Assembly (NCBI GenBank): GCA_030634925.1
Contig: DAOVZV010000028.1
Span: 1-8,760 of the forward strand
DNA: 8,760 nt
Source: Sulfurovum sp.
GTDB taxonomy: Bacteria; Campylobacterota; Campylobacteria; Campylobacterales; Sulfurovaceae
Reading direction: 5' to 3'
In this document: positions 5,914-8,760 of the stretch, one piece after another
Layout: each line of letters begins with the position of its first letter
Numbering within the stretch: the first letter of the stretch is position 1
Notes under the pieces: model-generated
Databases searched by the model: none
Seen by the model: only the letters and a program-made list of their open reading frames with translations
What the model was told of the DNA's origin: nothing
Translations under genes and position numbers: made by a program

Positions 5914-7824
5914 ATGAAAGTAAATAGAGTCTTATTATTGGTATTAACTATTATCAACTTATCAAAAGCAGATGGTTTTAGTATAGGTAATTTACTTCAA
6001 GATATAGAAAAGAAGACCGATTTATCCCAAAAAACAAAACTAGCAAATAGTGGTGTATCATTTATATATACCAGAGATGATATACAGAGAATGCAGATAA
6101 AAAATCTAAAAGATATTTTGAAATCAATATATCCTTTTGGGTATAATGAAAATAGATATGGTTTACCTGACCCTTTCTCATCAGGTACAAATCAACCATT
6201 TATGAGTAGTCAAATGAGGATTTTTATAGATAATCAAGAGATTAGTACAGGATTATATGGTAGTGGTCTGTTTATGCTAGGTGATTTAAATATAGGTTGG
6301 GTGGACCATATAGAGATTTATACCCAAAATCCCACTTATGAGTTCGCTACAGAATCTACAATGACGCTCATCAAACTATATACAAAGAGTGCAAGTAGAG
6401 ATGAGGGTGGCAAGGTCGAGCTAAATGGAGGTAGTTATGGAGCTTCCAATATTAGTGGATACTATACAGAAGAGTTGGAAGATTGGTCATATTTCGCTTT
6501 TGCCTCTTATAATGATGATAAAAGAAAGAAATATTATAGTACTGATAAACAAGTATCCAGAGACAAAGATACCAAAACGATAATCGCAACATTGAACAAA
6601 GATAATCATAATATATTATTGACAGCAATAACTCAAAAGAGAGATGGATTTCTCGATTTAAGTTTGGATGCTTCACCAGAAAGCTCAACAGTAGATGCAA
6701 ACTATATACATATTGGATATGATGCAAAGATAGATAATTTCTCTTATCTATTTAGTTATGCTTATCTAAAAGTTAAAGCTCTAATGATTGATGATGTTAC
6801 ACCTATATCTACTGCTCCATATTATGATATGTTTCCAATAAGTCTAAATGAGTCTGATACCAAATCAGCAGTATTTACAGGGGAGTTGAAATATAATCTC
6901 GATACAAACAAAAATAAACTAATAGCTGGTCTAAAGTATAGAATGAAGAAATATAAGTTTAACCAAGCTAGTGTAAATGGTATATCATTACCAATATTAG
7001 ATAATGATACACAAACTATAACAACTATATTTTTGGAAAATCAATATTTTATAAAACAAAACTCTATCATAACTTCGGGTCTTCAATATTCAAAAGTTAC
7101 AAATAATAGCTCACCACAAGATGATGACCTATTTATGTATAGACTAGGTTATACATTTACAAATAAAGAGTTTACTATCAAAACAATATGCTCTCATACA
7201 GAGATAACCCTTGAGCCATATCTAATAAATAGTTACTTCTTTATGGCAAACCCTACAGTATATCATAAGCCTCAAGAGGTAAATACAATCTTGGAAAATA
7301 TCATATATACCAAAGATAATAATAAATATGAGTTGGTTTTGGACTATACACAAGGTAACAATCATCTACTAGTGAATAGTCAAGGTAAACTAGAGACTTA
7401 TGATAAATATGTAGTTATGAAAGGAGTTAATACTAGATGGACTCATAATTATAATAGATATGATAAACTATTTATAGATATAGGATATAGAAAAATCAGT
7501 AATTTTCAAGGAAAAGAAAAAGACCTCGAATTATATACAGCTACCATAAGAACTCTAAATACATATAATAAATTTGATATTTTTAATGAGTTACTTTATA
7601 ATAGAGATAATATATCCAATAAAAACTTTTATGATTATAGTGCAGGAGTGAAGTATAACTATTCAGAAGATTTGATTATATCATTAAAGGGGACAAATTT
7701 ACTAGATAGTGCCAAAACAACAGATTATTATAGAGTCGATGCCACTACATTTGCCATATTACCACCATTGGAAATATCTCCTATAGATAAGAGTATTATA
7801 CTAAGTATGGAGTACACCTTTTGA
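5914..7824 (+). CDS. TonB-dependent-receptor-like outer membrane protein (plug and beta-barrel)
   Basis: This 636-residue protein has a signal peptide at residues 1-19 (LSKA/DG). A plug domain spans about 40-160: SGVSFIYTRDDIQRMQIKNL, then MRIFIDNQEI and WVDHIEIYTQNPTYEF, matching the usual TonB plug pattern of vTxxDIxxm..tLxDiL..vriyIDg..i..IEi. About 470 residues of alternating, aromatic-rich beta strands follow, enough for a 22-strand barrel. It ends SMEYTF, and a terminal aromatic is expected for outer membrane proteins assembled by BAM. I see no clear TonB box in the mature N-terminus, so energy coupling is uncertain. The start has AAGGA at 5902-5906, seven nt upstream. Its stop overlaps the next start (TGATG). 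The ligand is unknown; siderophores, metals and other nutrients are typical for the family, but the setting between sensor genes suggests a role in signalling. Confidence 0.88.
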   Translation: MKVNRVLLLVLTIINLSKADGFSIGNLLQDIEKKTDLSQKTKLANSGVSFIYTRDDIQRMQIKNLKDILKSIYPFGYNENRYGLPDPFSSGTNQPFMSSQMRIFIDNQEISTGLYGSGLFMLGDLNIGWVDHIEIYTQNPTYEFATESTMTLIKLYTKSASRDEGGKVELNGGSYGASNISGYYTEELEDWSYFAFASYNDDKRKKYYSTDKQVSRDKDTKTIIATLNKDNHNILLTAITQKRDGFLDLSLDASPESSTVDANYIHIGYDAKIDNFSYLFSYAYLKVKALMIDDVTPISTAPYYDMFPISLNESDTKSAVFTGELKYNLDTNKNKLIAGLKYRMKKYKFNQASVNGISLPILDNDTQTITTIFLENQYFIKQNSIITSGLQYSKVTNNSSPQDDDLFMYRLGYTFTNKEFTIKTICSHTEITLEPYLINSYFFMANPTVYHKPQEVNTILENIIYTKDNNKYELVLDYTQGNNHLLVNSQGKLETYDKYVVMKGVNTRWTHNYNRYDKLFIDIGYRKISNFQGKEKDLELYTATIRTLNTYNKFDIFNELLYNRDNISNKNFYDYSAGVKYNYSEDLIISLKGTNLLDSAKTTDYYRVDATTFAILPPLEISPIDKSIILSMEYTF

Positions 7825-8240
7825 TGAAAAAATTGTTAATAATATTTATTTGTCTCTTTACTATTTTGAATGCTAATGATGATGTCTATACTTTAAATCT
7901 ATATGAAAAAGTTTTTCCGATGATTTTTAAAAAGAGACCTATAAAGGTATTTGTAGATAAAGATACAAAAGAGATGTTGAAAAATAGTGATAAATTTGAA
8001 ATCATAAATAGTTGTAATAAATCAGTAGTTCTATTGATAGGTAAAAAGTTTGGTAAAATTAGCAAAGAGTGTAAAGATAAACCAATATTTTCTACACATT
8101 ATAGAAGTTATAAAAGACAAAAAAATAGTTTTGGGGCACTTTATTGGAGAAAAGGTCGTATGCAATTTAAATTTAAAAGAGATGTACTAAAAAGATTTAA
8201 TATAAAGTTACCATCTAAATTGGAGGAGTATATAAAATGA
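7824..8240 (+). CDS. Small exported protein, possibly YfiR/DUF4154-like, 138 aa
   Basis: A signal peptide covers residues 1-17 (LNA/ND), giving a periplasmic protein of about 121 residues. It has two mature Cys (64 and 83) that could form a disulfide. The pattern is LNLYEKVFPMIFKKRPIKVFV near the start, a central hydrophobic strand SVVLLIGKK, and a C-terminal ALYWRKGRMQFKFKRDVLKRF ending in LPSKLEEYIK. This recalls YfiR/DUF4154 proteins, which end in a strand, a 'FxINxxxxxxxGL' helix and a final 'LL.yA'-like segment; the resemblance is by eye and weak. In the Pseudomonas YfiBNR system YfiR is a periplasmic inhibitor of an inner-membrane sensor. The ATG at 7824 overlaps the receptor stop (TGATG) and has GGAG 11 nt upstream; a TTG one codon earlier (7821) is a less likely start. 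It overlaps the next gene by 4 nt, which supports a function shared with the receptor and the sensor. Confidence 0.8.
   Translation: MKKLLIIFICLFTILNANDDVYTLNLYEKVFPMIFKKRPIKVFVDKDTKEMLKNSDKFEIINSCNKSVVLLIGKKFGKISKECKDKPIFSTHYRSYKRQKNSFGALYWRKGRMQFKFKRDVLKRFNIKLPSKLEEYIK
8222..8228 (+). promoter_or_regulatory. Strong ribosome binding site of the second sensor gene
   Basis: GGAGGAG lies eight nt before the ATG at 8237, inside the last codons of the preceding gene. It is the strongest Shine-Dalgarno match in the + strand cluster, and it fixes the start of a gene that is open to the window edge. Confidence 0.8.
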
Positions 8241-8760
8241 TTAAAAAATGTAAGGATAAAATAGCAACTCATCTATTTCAAATCTTAGCTGTAGTTATAC
8301 TTATCGGCTCTGTCCATATATATAATCTATTTGGAGAGACAAGTTCAAGTATAAAGAATGAAGAGCTGAAATCAAGTATCGAGTATATTGAAAATATAAC
8401 AACAAATATTTCTGATTTGATTATAAATTCTACGAGGAATAATATCTATAAATCATTGGATGAAAATAGTAAACTAAGAGAAGCATTAGAAAAAAACTTA
8501 CAATTATTGATTACAGATAGATATAAATATATATATGTCTTAGACAAAGAACAACTAGACGATAAAGACTTTAGATTTTTGCTTGATGCAACAAAAGATA
8601 TTGATGAAAAAAGTGAATTTGGAGAAGATTATACACCTCAAAATATAGTGGATTGGAATAGAGTTTATAAAACGAAAAAATCATTATATTTTGAACACAA
8701 AAATATAAAATCATTATGGCTAACATATCTAAAACCAATTATTATCAATGATAAAGTAGA
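8237..8760 (+). CDS. Membrane-bound sensor protein, N-terminal part (histidine kinase or diguanylate cyclase), cut by the window end
   Basis: The reading frame is open from the ATG at 8237 to the window edge: 174 full codons, no stop. The N-terminus has a basic stretch (MIKKCKDKIATH) and a membrane segment at about residues 14-33 (LFQILAVVILIGSVHIYNLF). A helical then mixed extracytoplasmic region follows (SSIEYIENITTNISDLIIN, then RYKYIYVLDKEQ and SLWLTYLKPIIINDKV). The 'yiyvld ... wltylkPii.ndkv' pattern resembles Cache-type periplasmic sensor domains. The output domain lies beyond the window, so kinase, GGDEF or chemoreceptor cannot be decided. The ATGA overlap with the preceding gene and the GGAGGAG ribosome binding site show it is in the same operon as the receptor and the small exported protein. 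Confidence 0.75.
   Translation, partial: MIKKCKDKIATHLFQILAVVILIGSVHIYNLFGETSSSIKNEELKSSIEYIENITTNISDLIINSTRNNIYKSLDENSKLREALEKNLQLLITDRYKYIYVLDKEQLDDKDFRFLLDATKDIDEKSEFGEDYTPQNIVDWNRVYKTKKSLYFEHKNIKSLWLTYLKPIIINDKV

Noticed and set aside
7821..7823. TTG start for the small exported protein
   Set aside because: An ATG follows immediately at 7824, in the usual TGATG stop-start overlap, and gives a normal signal peptide.
1..8760. tRNA, rRNA, CRISPR arrays and restriction or defence genes
   Set aside because: I found no regularly spaced repeats, no cloverleaf with a TTCAA-type T arm, and no rRNA-like conserved blocks. Nearly all sequence is taken up by the protein genes listed.

Overview
The window comes from a very AT-rich bacterial genome. 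Its protein style points to Campylobacterota (the Sulfurimonas, Sulfurovum and Arcobacter kind): Lys/Ile/Asn-rich proteins, a histidine kinase whose H-box reads AQMGEMISMIAHQWKQPL, and tightly overlapping genes. This placement is inferred from protein style; no rRNA or other marker gene is present.

Layout. (1) Positions 1-579, + strand: a possible 3' tail of an upstream gene, then a 169-residue helical, soluble protein of unknown function. (2) Positions 669-3649, - strand: a three-gene operon for a tripartite ABC exporter. In transcription order it encodes a HlyD-type periplasmic adaptor, an FtsX/MacB/DevC-type permease and a LolD/DevA-type ATPase, with an 8-nt overlap at the first junction and a 1-nt gap at the second. 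No TolC-like outer membrane channel is encoded here. (3) Positions 3650-3778: a 129-bp divergent promoter region. (4) Positions 3779-8760, + strand: a signalling and outer-membrane cluster. It encodes a BvgS-like sensor histidine kinase (solute-binding domain, membrane segment, PAS, kinase), a TonB-dependent-receptor-like outer membrane protein, a small exported protein that weakly resembles YfiR/DUF4154 proteins, and the 5' part of a second membrane sensor that runs off the window. The last three overlap by 1 and 4 nt, so they are almost certainly one operon.

The clearest unexpected structure is a 152-bp miniature transposable element at 5738-5889. It has perfect 16-bp terminal inverted repeats starting GTAA and a perfect 8-bp target duplication (GAATTACT). 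Those hallmarks fit the IS66 family, and there is no room for a transposase. It has inserted into the last codons of the histidine kinase gene. Removing it in silico with one target copy gives a kinase ending RIT-LQGQIDESK, whose stop codon overlaps the receptor start by 14 nt. The kinase gene was therefore probably once directly overlapped with the receptor operon, and the insertion separated them by 143 bp and replaced the kinase C-terminus.

Working model (inference): the first kinase senses a periplasmic ligand, the outer membrane receptor-like protein binds or imports something, and the small periplasmic protein links it to the second inner-membrane sensor. The ligand, any response regulator and the type of output domain of the second sensor cannot be seen here.
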